From: an uncultured Porphyromonadaceae bacterium
GTDB taxonomy: Bacteria > Bacteroidota > Bacteroidia > Bacteroidales > Muribaculaceae
NCBI GenBank assembly: GCA_937892215.1
Contig: CALAVE010000024.1
Span: 1-28,771 of the forward strand
Length of the DNA: 28,771 nt
Direction: 5' to 3'
Made by a program: the position numbers and the translations under genes
Shown: piece by piece, positions 8,062 to 16,043 of the stretch
Position numbering within the stretch: position 1 is the first letter of the stretch
Layout of the letters: every line of letters starts with the position of its first letter
The notes under the pieces: model-generated
Told to the model about the DNA's origin: nothing
Seen by the model: only the letters and a program-made list of their open reading frames with translations
Databases searched by the model: none

Positions 8062-9094
8062 ACATTATGCCGCGCTCGCGCAACTTCTTCTGCCAGTTCC
8101 AGGCGCTCAGCATTGTGTCCTCTATGGTCTCCTGTGCCTTCCAGCCCAGAACTTCATTGGCGCGTTTCGGGTCAGCCCATATCTTCTCTATGTCACCGGC
8201 TCTGCGACCAACAATCTTGTGAGGCACTTCCACTCCGGTTGCACGCTGGAACGCGTCTATCAGTTGCAGCACCGATAAGCCCTCGCCTGTTCCTATATTG
8301 AACACTTCAAGTTTTTCTTCACTCTTATTTTCAAGCATTCGCTCCAGTGCCTTCACGTGGGCCTTGGCCAGGTCCACTATATTGATAAAGTCGCGGATGC
8401 AAGAGCCGTCAGGGGTGTCATAGTCGTTCCCGAATACGCTCAGTTCCTTGCGGATTCCTATCGCGGTCTGGGTCAGATACGGAACCAAGTTCTGGGGCAC
8501 GCCGTTGGGCAGCTCTCCGATTTCAGCGGTCGGATGCGCGCCAATTGGATTGAAATAGCGCAGCAGAATAGCCTTGATGGGACTTCCCGACTTAATTACA
8601 TCGGCAATGATATCCTCCGACATTTGCTTTGTGGCACCGTAAGGCGACGTGGCCTTTTTCGTTGGTGCGCTCTCGGTAATCGGGTTCTCATCCGGCTCGC
8701 CATATACTGTGCACGACGAAGAGAACACAAAACCCTTAACCCCATATACCGGCATCAAATCCAGCAGGTTAAGAAGGATATTCAGGTTGTTCCTGTAGTA
8801 CATAATGGGCTTCTCCACGCTCTCACCCACTGCCTTGCTGGCAGCAAAGTTGATTATGCCGTCTATCCCGGGATTCTCGTCAAAGAGTTTTCGCAGCGTT
8901 GCAATGTCGGTACAATCCCCCTGCACAAACGCGGGACGTATGCCGGTTATCTTCTCTATTCCATCAAGCACCTCGATGTTACTATTCGACAGATTGTCGA
9001 TAATAACCACGTCATAACCTGCGTTCTGAAGTTCCACTGTGGTGTGTGAACCAATAAATCCGGTTCCACCGGTAACTAAAATTTTCTTTGCCAT
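8060..9094 (-). CDS. galE: UDP-glucose 4-epimerase
   Basis: This cytoplasmic short-chain dehydrogenase/reductase-fold enzyme interconverts UDP-glucose and UDP-galactose, feeding galactose use and polysaccharide synthesis. At 344 residues it is full length. The NAD-binding loop GGTGFIG is at residues 9-15. The catalytic Ser is in SSSCTVYG (about residues 125-132), and the Tyr and Lys are in YGATK at 152-156. The segment GSCIRDFINIVDLAKAH is the usual GalE substrate-binding block. It is preceded by a -7 promoter box at 9131-9138 and is divergent from a polysaccharide flippase, a sensible neighbour for a sugar-nucleotide enzyme. RNase P RNA lies directly downstream. Confidence 0.95.
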   Translation of the reverse strand: MAKKILVTGGTGFIGSHTTVELQNAGYDVVIIDNLSNSNIEVLDGIEKITGIRPAFVQGDCTDIATLRKLFDENPGIDGIINFAASKAVGESVEKPIMYYRNNLNILLNLLDLMPVYGVKGFVFSSSCTVYGEPDENPITESAPTKKATSPYGATKQMSEDIIADVIKSGSPIKAILLRYFNPIGAHPTAEIGELPNGVPQNLVPYLTQTAIGIRKELSVFGNDYDTPDGSCIRDFINIVDLAKAHVKALERMLENKSEEKLEVFNIGTGEGLSVLQLIDAFQRATGVEVPHKIVGRRAGDIEKIWADPKRANEVLGWKAQETIEDTMLSAWNWQKKLRERGIM

Positions 9095-9130
9095 TATCGT
9101 TTGATTTTTTGTATGTTAGCTTTCAATCTA

Positions 9131-9138
9131 CAAAATTA
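9131..9138 (-). promoter_or_regulatory. -7 box for galE
   Basis: On the minus strand the sequence reads TAATTTTG, an exact TAnnTTTG match, 36 nt before the galE ATG. A clear TTTG -33 element is not seen at the right distance. Confidence 0.55.
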
Positions 9139-9220
9139 GTTATTTTTCCTGAAATTTTTCATCCCTAACGGAATAAATATTACTCTAATTTCGTTTTTTC
9201 TTCACTTAAAGTCTCCTTTC

Positions 9221-9252
9221 GTTGCTTTAATTGCTAATTATAACTACTTTTG
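9221..9252 (+). promoter_or_regulatory. Promoter for the flippase gene
   Basis: GTTG (9221-9224), a 20-nt spacer and TACTTTTG (9245-9252) fit the Bacteroidetes -33/-7 layout. The box ends 22 nt before the GTG start at 9275, which supports that unusual start codon. Confidence 0.65.
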
Positions 9253-9274
9253 CATTAACAAATAGCCCTGCATT

Positions 9275-10723
9275 GTGGACAATCTAAAAGAAAAAACAGC
9301 TCATAGCATTTTCTGGAGCGCCATTAACAATGGCGCTGTACAGGTGCTTAATATTGTTATCGGCATTTTCCTGGCAAGGCTTCTTTCTCAGGCCGACTAC
9401 GGTATTGTGGGCGTTCTGTCCATCTTCACTCTTCTCGCCGGAAACATCCAGAGCAGTGGGTTCACTCAGGCGCTTATCAACCTCAAGAACCCTTCCAACC
9501 GTGATTACAATTCGGTTTTCTGGTTCAACATTACCGCCAGTTTCATACTCTATGGTATCCTCTTTTTCTGCGCGACGATAATCGCTGATTTCTTCCGGCA
9601 ACCTTGCCTCATCCCCCTGTCGCGATTCATCTTCCTCGGCTTTGTAATCGCGGCTTTCGGAATCACGCCTAACGGCTACATGGTCAAGAACATGATGAAT
9701 CGCGAAATTGCCATCGTAAACTTTGCCGCAATGGTAATTTCTGGATGCGTTGGAGTCTTTCTCGCATTCAGGCAGATGGCTTACTGGAGTCTGGCTTGGC
9801 AGCAGATTATCTACATTCTCGTCCTGAACCTGGGCAGATTCTATTATGTGAAGTGGCGGCCTTCTCTACACATCGATTTCACTCCGGTCAGGCAGATGTT
9901 CTCCTTTAGCGTGAAGATTCTTCTCACATCCATAATAACCACCCTGAGTAACAATATTTTAACCTTTATTTTCGGACGCATTTTCCCCATAAAGACTGTG
10001 GGAAATTACACGCAAGCTAATAAATGGAGCGTGATGGCAAGCACGTTCGTGACCGGAACTCTTGCCCAGATCGCGCAGACAGTGCTTGTCCAGACTGCCG
10101 ACGAGAAAGAGCGTGAGAAACGTGTCTTCCGCAAAATGACTCGCTTCACTGCTTTCATCTCATTCCCTGCTCTGCTGGGCCTTGCCCTTATCTCACACGA
10201 GCTAATATTGGTAACCATCACGGACAAGTGGCTCCAAGCCGTGCCCATGATGCAGATTCTATGCGTCGGAGCCGCTTTTGTGCCATTTTACACTCTCTTC
10301 CAAAATCTCGCCATCAGCAACAAGCGCTCCGACATCTACCTCTGGTGCACCGTGTCGCAGATTGTAGTTCAGATTGCTCTTGTGCTGCTCTTGCGAAGCG
10401 AGGGCGTCCTCGCCATAATTCTCTCCTACTCAGTGGTTAATGTCATCTGGGTCATTGTATGGCTTTTTGCCACCAGAAGTCTCATCTCGTTATCGGTGCT
10501 CAACTTTTTAGCCGACATTTTCCCTTATTTGCTTGTAACAGTGGTCTCCCTTGCCGTCACATGGGCCGTCACTTCTTGGATTCTGGCTCCCTCCCTGCTC
10601 CTCATTTCCCGAATAGTTATAGCCGCAGGGCTCTACTGCCTGCTTATGGCTCTCTTCAGAATCGACATTTTCAACGAGGCTATCGGCTATTTCCGTTCAA
10701 AGTTCGGTATCAGGAAAGCATAG
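9275..10723 (+). CDS. Polysaccharide flippase (MOP superfamily, Wzx/WzxC-like)
   Basis: This 482-residue polytopic inner-membrane protein moves lipid-linked sugar repeats across the membrane for surface polysaccharide assembly. The N-terminal segment SIFWSAINNGAVQVLNIVIG, then LARLLSQADYGIVG, is the characteristic opening of the polysaccharide-transport family. Roughly twelve to fourteen hydrophobic helices follow. The start is GTG; it is chosen because the family N-terminus begins right there and a promoter ends 22 nt upstream. Its 3' end overlaps the 3' end of the convergent glycosyltransferase by 14 nt. With the neighbouring glycosyltransferase and LicD protein it forms a small polysaccharide patch. 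The substrate cannot be read from sequence. Confidence 0.9.
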   Translation: MDNLKEKTAHSIFWSAINNGAVQVLNIVIGIFLARLLSQADYGIVGVLSIFTLLAGNIQSSGFTQALINLKNPSNRDYNSVFWFNITASFILYGILFFCATIIADFFRQPCLIPLSRFIFLGFVIAAFGITPNGYMVKNMMNREIAIVNFAAMVISGCVGVFLAFRQMAYWSLAWQQIIYILVLNLGRFYYVKWRPSLHIDFTPVRQMFSFSVKILLTSIITTLSNNILTFIFGRIFPIKTVGNYTQANKWSVMASTFVTGTLAQIAQTVLVQTADEKEREKRVFRKMTRFTAFISFPALLGLALISHELILVTITDKWLQAVPMMQILCVGAAFVPFYTLFQNLAISNKRSDIYLWCTVSQIVVQIALVLLLRSEGVLAIILSYSVVNVIWVIVWLFATRSLISLSVLNFLADIFPYLLVTVVSLAVTWAVTSWILAPSLLLISRIVIAAGLYCLLMALFRIDIFNEAIGYFRSKFGIRKA

Positions 10724-11672
10724 TCCATTTAAGCACAAGCAACTTTCTCCACAGAAGATAAATCACATTCGCTGCCGCTAAAGGTATTTTCCCATTCATC
10801 AGCGTTCCCATCATTCTACCAATAGTTGTAGTGGGACGGAACTTCACTTTCGCTCGCAGCGCATCACTGTCTTGGGCATATCGCCTTATGTGGCGCAGCA
10901 CGTTCACCTTGCCCACATCCAGCGCACTGGCATATCTATTCCCGCTATCACATTTCTCAATATAATCGCTCACGGCATTCATCGCCTGTATGTATTGCGC
11001 GCTGTGCCTGTCGTCCACCTTATGCGTGTACGACGACAAATTCACGCAGTTATAGTAGTAAAGGCATTCGTTCACCACGCTGCGCTTCTTGCTGTGAACC
11101 ATCACTCTGGGTATCACGGCAAAATCGTCACCGTAGTTAACTCCTTCCATAAACTCTATGTTTCTTTCAGTGAACAGATTTCTTGATATCAGACGGCACC
11201 ACATTCCGTTATGCACCAGGTTCTGGCACAGGAGCAGACGCAGATAGGTCTCGTCACCACACACGACAGGCGGTACAAGCGTCTCTCCTCCCTCGTCCAC
11301 CTTCACATAGCCGCATTCCACCACGTCGGCTACGCTTCTCTCCATCTCTTCCACCATCCGAACCACCATGTCGTCACGCACATAGTCATCGCCGTCCACG
11401 TGCATCACAGCATCACCGGTGGCTGCCTTTGTCCCAGTATTGCGTGCCGCTGCCACACCTCTGTTTGTCTCATGGCGAAGGATTCTCACCGTATCTGTCC
11501 TGTCAGGAAACCGCAACGCCACTTGCCTGATTATTTCCACACTGTCGTCGGTCGTGCAGTCGTCCACAAATATGTATTCTATGTCAGCATAAGTCTGGCG
11601 CATAAGCGACTCTGCGCAACGCTCTATCCACTGCGCCACACCATATACCGGTATTATTATGCTAACCTTCAT
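10710..11672 (-). CDS. Family 2 glycosyltransferase
   Basis: The 320-residue cytoplasmic or membrane-associated enzyme has a GT-A fold that transfers a sugar from a nucleotide donor. It opens with MKVSIIIPVYG, shows VDDCTTDDS around residues 36-44 for nucleotide binding, NRGVAAARNTG at 70-80, and the metal-binding motif DGDDY at 93-97. The start at 11672 is preferred over an in-frame ATG 120 nt upstream: AGGAG lies just before it, the extra 40 residues are unlike the family, and a -7 box lies between the two. The gene is divergent from the LicD-type gene and overlaps the flippase gene tail to tail. Donor and acceptor are unknown. Confidence 0.92.
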   Translation of the reverse strand: MKVSIIIPVYGVAQWIERCAESLMRQTYADIEYIFVDDCTTDDSVEIIRQVALRFPDRTDTVRILRHETNRGVAAARNTGTKAATGDAVMHVDGDDYVRDDMVVRMVEEMERSVADVVECGYVKVDEGGETLVPPVVCGDETYLRLLLCQNLVHNGMWCRLISRNLFTERNIEFMEGVNYGDDFAVIPRVMVHSKKRSVVNECLYYYNCVNLSSYTHKVDDRHSAQYIQAMNAVSDYIEKCDSGNRYASALDVGKVNVLRHIRRYAQDSDALRAKVKFRPTTTIGRMMGTLMNGKIPLAAANVIYLLWRKLLVLKWTMLS

Positions 11673-11716
11673 CTTTGTTCTCCTAAGATTTATAGCCAAG
11701 ATTTCTCTCTTTTCTG

Positions 11717-11749
11717 CAAATTTACGCCTTTTCACTTCAATTCCACAAA
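11717..11749 (-). promoter_or_regulatory. Promoter for the family 2 glycosyltransferase
   Basis: On the minus strand TTTG (complement of 11746-11749), a 21-nt spacer and TAAATTTG (complement of 11717-11724) match the Bacteroidetes promoter. It lies inside the longer alternative reading frame and so argues for the shorter start at 11672. Confidence 0.65.
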
Positions 11750-11758
11750 TATTCTTCG

Positions 11759-11766
11759 TAATTTTG
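11759..11766 (+). promoter_or_regulatory. -7 box for the LicD-type gene
   Basis: TAATTTTG is an exact consensus match, 28 nt before the ATG at 11795. The -33 region is poor (TTCA at the expected distance). Together with the opposite promoter it makes a compact divergent control region. Confidence 0.55.
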
Positions 11767-11794
11767 CATTGACTCAAGAACAATTCCGGCAAGA

Positions 11795-12580
11795 ATGAAA
11801 CAGATTACCGACATAGCCGAACTCCGACAAATACAAATCTCCATTTTAGACCATATTGTGGAGTTTTGCGACAATAACCACATAACCTATTTCCTCGCTT
11901 GCGGCTCCCTCATTGGAGCGCTCCGCCACAAGGGCTACATCCCCTGGGACGATGACATCGACCTGTTCATGCCTCGCGAGGAATACAATCGTCTCGTCGC
12001 ATCATATAACGACCCGAGCGGAGTGTTCCGCATGATCGACCCCTCGCACGTTAAAGGCAGTTTCTACACCTATGCCAAGGTTTGCGACTCACGCACCCTG
12101 CTCATCGAAGACGAAGTGCCCGGCAACTCCATCGGGGTGTATATCGACATCTTCCCGCTCGACTATGTCACCGACCGACTGTGGCTTCGACCATACGTGT
12201 TCAAATTCAAGAAGTTCATCTACCGTATGCGTCGCTGCAAGATTCAGGACACATGCTTCCTGCGCTCTCGCTTTGCCTACGGGTGCTACCGCTATTTCCC
12301 GCTGCCGCTTTCGGTCATCAACCGCATCATTCACCGCTATTTCCAGGCCCACAAGCCCACTTCCACCGTTTGCAACATGACCGAGGCTAATTTCCTCATG
12401 CGTGAGTGTTTCCCAGTGAGTTGCACTGTGGGCACAATAGAAGTTGAATTCGAGGGCAAGAAATATAAGACAATGAGCGGGTATCACACCTATCTCACTA
12501 ATTTCTATGGCGACTACATGCAACTGCCGCCTGTCGAACAACGCATACATCACCATTTTCAAGCCTTCTGGCTTGAATAA
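11795..12580 (+). CDS. LicD-family phosphotransferase
   Basis: LicD proteins transfer phosphocholine or related phospho-groups onto cell-surface sugars. The 261-residue protein has the family hallmark: FLACGSLIGALRHKGYIPW (about residues 33-51) followed by DDDID at 52-56, the metal-binding acidic cluster of the nucleotidyltransferase fold. The remainder is basic and aromatic-rich without other motifs I recognise. It is divergent from a family 2 glycosyltransferase and near a flippase, so a role in decorating a surface glycan is the natural inference. The transferred group is not predictable here. No licA, licB or licC genes are in the window. Confidence 0.9.
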   Translation: MKQITDIAELRQIQISILDHIVEFCDNNHITYFLACGSLIGALRHKGYIPWDDDIDLFMPREEYNRLVASYNDPSGVFRMIDPSHVKGSFYTYAKVCDSRTLLIEDEVPGNSIGVYIDIFPLDYVTDRLWLRPYVFKFKKFIYRMRRCKIQDTCFLRSRFAYGCYRYFPLPLSVINRIIHRYFQAHKPTSTVCNMTEANFLMRECFPVSCTVGTIEVEFEGKKYKTMSGYHTYLTNFYGDYMQLPPVEQRIHHHFQAFWLE

Positions 12581-12619
12581 TTTTTTGGAACTTTTCTCGT
12601 TTTATATAAAAAATTTCAC

Positions 12620-12627
12620 TAACTTAG
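12620..12627 (+). promoter_or_regulatory. Possible -7 box for the small conserved gene
   Basis: TAACTTAG differs from TAnnTTTG at one position and lies 29 nt before the ATG at 12657, in a 76-nt AT-rich gap. No TTTG at standard spacing is present, so this is tentative. Confidence 0.4.
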
Positions 12628-12656
12628 CACAAAATAATTTTTAAAATCAAATCATT

Positions 12657-12998
12657 ATGGCTAACAAACGTCAACTTAAGAAAAATATTCGCTACGCTTG
12701 TGGCGACATCGCAGGTGAATGTCTTTTCGCTCAGGAAGTTTTCGGACAAGACAAACTCCAGGAATGGGATAGCATTATCATTAACACGGCCTTGCTTCAG
12801 CAGGAGGCCATCAACCGTGTCACTGTCAACTTCGACAAGACTCCTAAGGATTTCCCTAACCGAAAGGAATTTAACAAGGCTCACCGACAGTATTTCAAGA
12901 AAGTGGTCGAGGCTATTAACAATTACATGAACGAGGAAATCGCCAAGATTGTCGCTGACATGAACGCTCTCGTGCCTAAGGCCCCTAAGGCCGAATAA
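12657..12998 (+). CDS. Small conserved Bacteroidales protein of unknown function
   Basis: A 113-residue soluble protein with no signal peptide or membrane helix. It begins MANKRQLKKNIRYACGDIAG, is basic at the N-terminus and predicted largely helical, with two cysteines in the first 25 residues (Cys15 and Cys22) and a low-complexity tail VPKAPKAE. I do not recognise a named domain; similar short proteins starting MANKR-LKK occur widely in Bacteroidales as far as I recall. Its own AT-rich upstream region suggests a separate promoter. The downstream acyltransferase begins 12 nt after the stop, so the two may be co-transcribed. No function is proposed. Confidence 0.8.
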   Translation: MANKRQLKKNIRYACGDIAGECLFAQEVFGQDKLQEWDSIIINTALLQQEAINRVTVNFDKTPKDFPNRKEFNKAHRQYFKKVVEAINNYMNEEIAKIVADMNALVPKAPKAE

Positions 12999-13010
12999 TA
13001 TTCCTTACAG

Positions 13011-13553
13011 TTGAATTTTTACGGATACATATTAAAGAAAATAGGCTGGCGGTTTGTCAACAACACTCCGCCAGTTCCTAAATCTGTCATTTGCATCGCG
13101 CCACACACGAGCAACTGGGATTTCATCATCGGTGAACTGGCTGTGAAATCGGCCGGTTTCAAGGCGGGTTTTCTCATGAAGGACACATGGTTCTTCTTCC
13201 CGTTCAACTTTTTCCTCCATGCCATTGGTGGAATCCCCGTTTCACAGCACCACCGCACCGATGTAACGGCTTCCGTGGTCAAGGCTTTCAACAGCCACGA
13301 CCGTCTTGCCATCGGAATCACCCCCGAAGGCACTCGCGGCCCTAATCCGCACTGGCATCGTGGCTTTCTCTACATAGCCCGGGCGGCTCAGGTCCCTATT
13401 ATTCTTGCCTACATCGATTATGCTTCTCGCACCGTGTGCATCGACCGCTTTTTTGAACCTTCGGGCGACATTGAGAAGGACATGACTGACATTAAGAATT
13501 ACTACAACGATTTCACCGGACGGCACCCGGAAAAATTCGTAACCGGCCTCTGA
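13011..13553 (+). CDS. PlsC-like 1-acylglycerol-3-phosphate acyltransferase family protein
   Basis: This small (180-residue) member of the lysophospholipid acyltransferase superfamily carries the HX4D catalytic motif as HTSNWD at residues 32-37 and the substrate-binding block EGTR at 106-109, with GGIPVSQ between them. The family transfers acyl chains to lysophosphatidic acid or related lipids at the membrane surface. The short form with HTSNWD occurs in many bacteria and its acceptor is not established. The start appears to be TTG: the next in-frame methionine (Met56) would remove the catalytic histidine, and the previous gene ends only 12 nt upstream. It is probably co-transcribed with its neighbours on both sides. 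Confidence 0.88.
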   Translation: MNFYGYILKKIGWRFVNNTPPVPKSVICIAPHTSNWDFIIGELAVKSAGFKAGFLMKDTWFFFPFNFFLHAIGGIPVSQHHRTDVTASVVKAFNSHDRLAIGITPEGTRGPNPHWHRGFLYIARAAQVPIILAYIDYASRTVCIDRFFEPSGDIEKDMTDIKNYYNDFTGRHPEKFVTGL

Positions 13554-13586
13554 TGCCGCTATTTCTAACGCTAACTCTTCACCTCT

Positions 13587-14402
13587 ATGCTGGCACGCAA
13601 CTTACGCATTGCTCTCATCGAGAGCGAAATCAAATGGGCCGACAAGCAGGCCAATCTGGCGCAACTCGAAACCGACCTACGTAACATCCCCGACGGTACC
13701 GATATCGTGGTGCTCCCCGAGATGTTTTCCACCGGTGTTATTACCGATGACCGCGAACTTGCCGCTTCGCTTGCCGAAAGAAACACGGGCGACACCATGC
13801 GTGCACTCCACAGACTCGCTTCCGACTATCAAGTCGCTATCGCCGGCAGTTTCATGGCTGCTACCGGCGGACGCATATATAATCGCGCTTTCTTCATCGA
13901 GCCTGGTGATGAGGAAACTTTCTACGACAAGTTCCACCTCTTTTCTTTTGCCGGTGAGGACCGCATTTATAGCAAGGGGCTGTTTCAGGCTCCGGTTATT
14001 CGCTTCCGCGGATTCAACGTCAAGATTGTTATCTGCTACGACCTCCGCTTCCCGGTGTTTTGCCGTAATCGCGACAATGGCTTCGACGCGCTCATCGTGG
14101 TTGCCAACTGGCCCAAGTCGCGGCAGAATGCCTGGCAGCAGTTGCTCATCGCGCGTGCCATTGAGAACGAGTGCTATGTCTGCGGTGTGAACCGCAGCGG
14201 CACTGCCCCCGACGGCACCGACTTCGGCTCCGGCTCGTCGCTCATTATCGATTTTAAGGGGAAAATAATTGCGCAGCGGGCCACAAGTCCCATTATTGCC
14301 GCCGACTTGTCTCCGGCCATGCTCGCACAGTTCCGCGACAAGTTCCCTGCTTGGAAAGACGCCGACTCGTTCTCAATCCTCACCCGACCGGCTATCAATT
14401 AG
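13587..14402 (+). CDS. Carbon-nitrogen hydrolase, omega-amidase (YafV-like)
   Basis: This 271-residue cytoplasmic nitrilase-superfamily enzyme has the complete catalytic triad: Glu45 in LPEMF, Lys115 in DKFHLF and Cys150 in CYDLRFP. The blocks LPEMFSTG, CYDLRFPVFCRN and VVANWPKSR are those of the YafV/Nit2 branch, which deaminates alpha-ketoglutaramate and alpha-ketosuccinamate to ketoacids in methionine salvage and glutamine transamination. The subfamily call rests on these motifs and is likely but not certain. It lies 33 nt after the acyltransferase on the same strand and ends 3 nt from the convergent DUF486 gene. Confidence 0.9.
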   Translation: MLARNLRIALIESEIKWADKQANLAQLETDLRNIPDGTDIVVLPEMFSTGVITDDRELAASLAERNTGDTMRALHRLASDYQVAIAGSFMAATGGRIYNRAFFIEPGDEETFYDKFHLFSFAGEDRIYSKGLFQAPVIRFRGFNVKIVICYDLRFPVFCRNRDNGFDALIVVANWPKSRQNAWQQLLIARAIENECYVCGVNRSGTAPDGTDFGSGSSLIIDFKGKIIAQRATSPIIAADLSPAMLAQFRDKFPAWKDADSFSILTRPAIN

Positions 14403-14405
14403 CCC

Positions 14406-14792
14406 TCAGTTCACATCCATAAATGCGAAATATACTGCCGCCACAAGCAGCAAAAACGAGACTATGTGGTTCCAGTGGAATTCCTCTCCCTTGAACACCA
14501 GGGTCACTATCACAGTGAACACAGTCAGCGTTATCACCTCCTGAAGCACCTTCAGTTGTATCAGGCTATATGGACCGCCGTTCTCTGCATATCCGAGGCG
14601 GTTAGCCGGCACCGCCAGACAATACTCAAAGAATGCTATACACCACGAGAACACTATCACCCCTATCAGGGGCCAGTGACTCGATATGCCCATATTCTGC
14701 AATCGTAAGTGGCCGTACCACGCGAATGTCATCACCACGTTCGACAGTATCAGCATCAACACTGTCAGCACTCCTGTCCATGTAATACTCAT
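14406..14792 (-). CDS. DUF486 small multidrug-transporter-like membrane protein
   Basis: The 128-residue inner-membrane protein has four predicted hydrophobic helices. It carries the family blocks LSNVVMTFAWYGHL near the N-terminus, WCIAFFEYCLAVPANRLGY in the middle and QLKVLQEVITLTVF later. DUF486 proteins resemble the drug/metabolite transporter superfamily, but no substrate is known. Its start overlaps the stop of the upstream C45-type hydrolase by 4 nt, so the two are translationally coupled. It converges with the omega-amidase gene with 3 nt between stops. Confidence 0.9.
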   Translation of the reverse strand: MSITWTGVLTVLMLILSNVVMTFAWYGHLRLQNMGISSHWPLIGVIVFSWCIAFFEYCLAVPANRLGYAENGGPYSLIQLKVLQEVITLTVFTVIVTLVFKGEEFHWNHIVSFLLLVAAVYFAFMDVN

Positions 14793-15913
14793 TTCTTCTT
14801 TATTGCTGCTCGTTTTTGTTCCACTTTCTTGTAACCGTTCTCGTAAGCGGCCGCATTCACCTCTCGCAACTGCTGGCTATATCCGGTTCCCTCTTCGTTA
14901 TATAGTTTCTTCAGATGAACGTAATGCTTGCCGTTGCCACCCTTTATATCAAACACTGCTTTCTTGCGCTCATTCACCTTGTCGCACTGCGGCGAGTGAT
15001 GGTTGGCGCTGGTCCCGCGTAGTTCCTCGGCAACTCCGCCTTCGCCTGTCCACACTGCGTACGTCTCAGCACATGGTGGGTAACCGAGCGAAATCCACAT
15101 CGTTGTCAGTGAAGCCTCTTCCGGACTGTTCACGCCCTCAAACACTACCGATGCAGTGGAAATCCTCCGTGGTATGAAATCCTGATCCACCACATATTCC
15201 ACGCCGCTTTCTGTGAAATCCTTGCCCAGTACACTGTGATAGAACGTCCGTGAAATTCCTTCGGTAAACAATGCCGGAGTAATGTCTTTTTTCTCTATAT
15301 GAGGAGCCAGTAGCACCTTCTCGTTACGCTCGCGGATATAGCCCATCCCTTTCAGTTCCTCGCCGCTGTACGAGTAGTTTGTCCGCGTCAGTATTCCACT
15401 CGGTTCATCTGCCAGGTCATATCGCTTCCACCCGAAATTACCTGTCTCTATATACGCAGCGTTGCCATAGGCGTCCATCACACCGAAGTTGGTTTCCACA
15501 CACAGTGGCTTGGGCCGTTGCCTCAGCATATCCTCAAAGTCCTCCACCGTAACACAGTGCTCCAGCGCGGCACGCATCACCACGCCCTCACCGTCCATCA
15601 TGCTCTCCGGCACGTTGTCATGGTTCAGGTTATACGACGCGGTGTTCATTATGGCAAATCCCTTTTCATTCATGCCCAGCCATGCCGCAGTATCGTTCGG
15701 GTCCTTCGAGTCAAACAGTGCCACAAACTCGTAGCATCCGTCGTGAGCCTCATGGCGCTCCACGCGGTTATTCGGATCGCCGGTGTCACGGTTCTTCCAC
15801 ATCAGCGGGCGACCGTTGGCGGTCAGTTTCCCCGACACTATCGCCGACGTGCACGCGCACGCTCCCACATACGATAAACCTATCGCGGCAAGTAACAGCA
15901 TCTTTTTCATCAT
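14789..15913 (-). CDS. Exported C45-type N-terminal-nucleophile amide hydrolase/acyltransferase
   Basis: The 374-residue protein has an N-terminal signal sequence followed at Cys21 by CTSAIVSG, the start of the mature enzyme in C45/penicillin-acyltransferase-like Ntn hydrolases. In this fold an N-terminal Cys is the nucleophile, and the superfamily also includes bile salt hydrolases. Next come GRPLMWKNRDTG (residues 34-45), GMNEKGFAIMNTAS and TNFGVMDAYGNAAYIE, all consistent with the fold. Signal peptidase I cutting after ACA would expose Cys21 directly; alternatively VGAC ending at Cys19 could act as a lipobox. The substrate is unknown; amide-linked acyl compounds are plausible. A basic tail (KKVEQKRAAIKKK) is unusual. 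It is followed with overlap by a DUF486 membrane protein. Confidence 0.85.
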   Translation of the reverse strand: MMKKMLLLAAIGLSYVGACACTSAIVSGKLTANGRPLMWKNRDTGDPNNRVERHEAHDGCYEFVALFDSKDPNDTAAWLGMNEKGFAIMNTASYNLNHDNVPESMMDGEGVVMRAALEHCVTVEDFEDMLRQRPKPLCVETNFGVMDAYGNAAYIETGNFGWKRYDLADEPSGILTRTNYSYSGEELKGMGYIRERNEKVLLAPHIEKKDITPALFTEGISRTFYHSVLGKDFTESGVEYVVDQDFIPRRISTASVVFEGVNSPEEASLTTMWISLGYPPCAETYAVWTGEGGVAEELRGTSANHHSPQCDKVNERKKAVFDIKGGNGKHYVHLKKLYNEEGTGYSQQLREVNAAAYENGYKKVEQKRAAIKKK

Positions 15914-15947
15914 ATATCCTATCTTTTCTTGATTCTTTTATCACCGC

Positions 15948-15955
15948 CAAAGTTA
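15948..15955 (-). promoter_or_regulatory. -7 box for the C45-type hydrolase gene
   Basis: The minus strand reads TAACTTTG, an exact match to TAnnTTTG, 34 nt before the ATG at 15913. The expected -33 position lacks TTTG. Confidence 0.5.
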
Positions 15956-16030
15956 GCAATTTCATCCCGCATATCACTCTTTTACACTCGCTTTTTTCAT
16001 TCATCGCATCCATTCTTCCTTTTCTTTTAC

Positions 16031-16038
16031 TATCTTTG
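16031..16038 (+). promoter_or_regulatory. -7 box almost touching the DUF4369 start codon
   Basis: TATCTTTG is an exact consensus match, but only 5 nt separate it from the ATG at 16044. Transcription would start at or within a base or two of the start codon, giving a leaderless or nearly leaderless mRNA. No TTTG is seen 19-21 nt upstream. Confidence 0.5.
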
Positions 16039-16043
16039 CAGTC

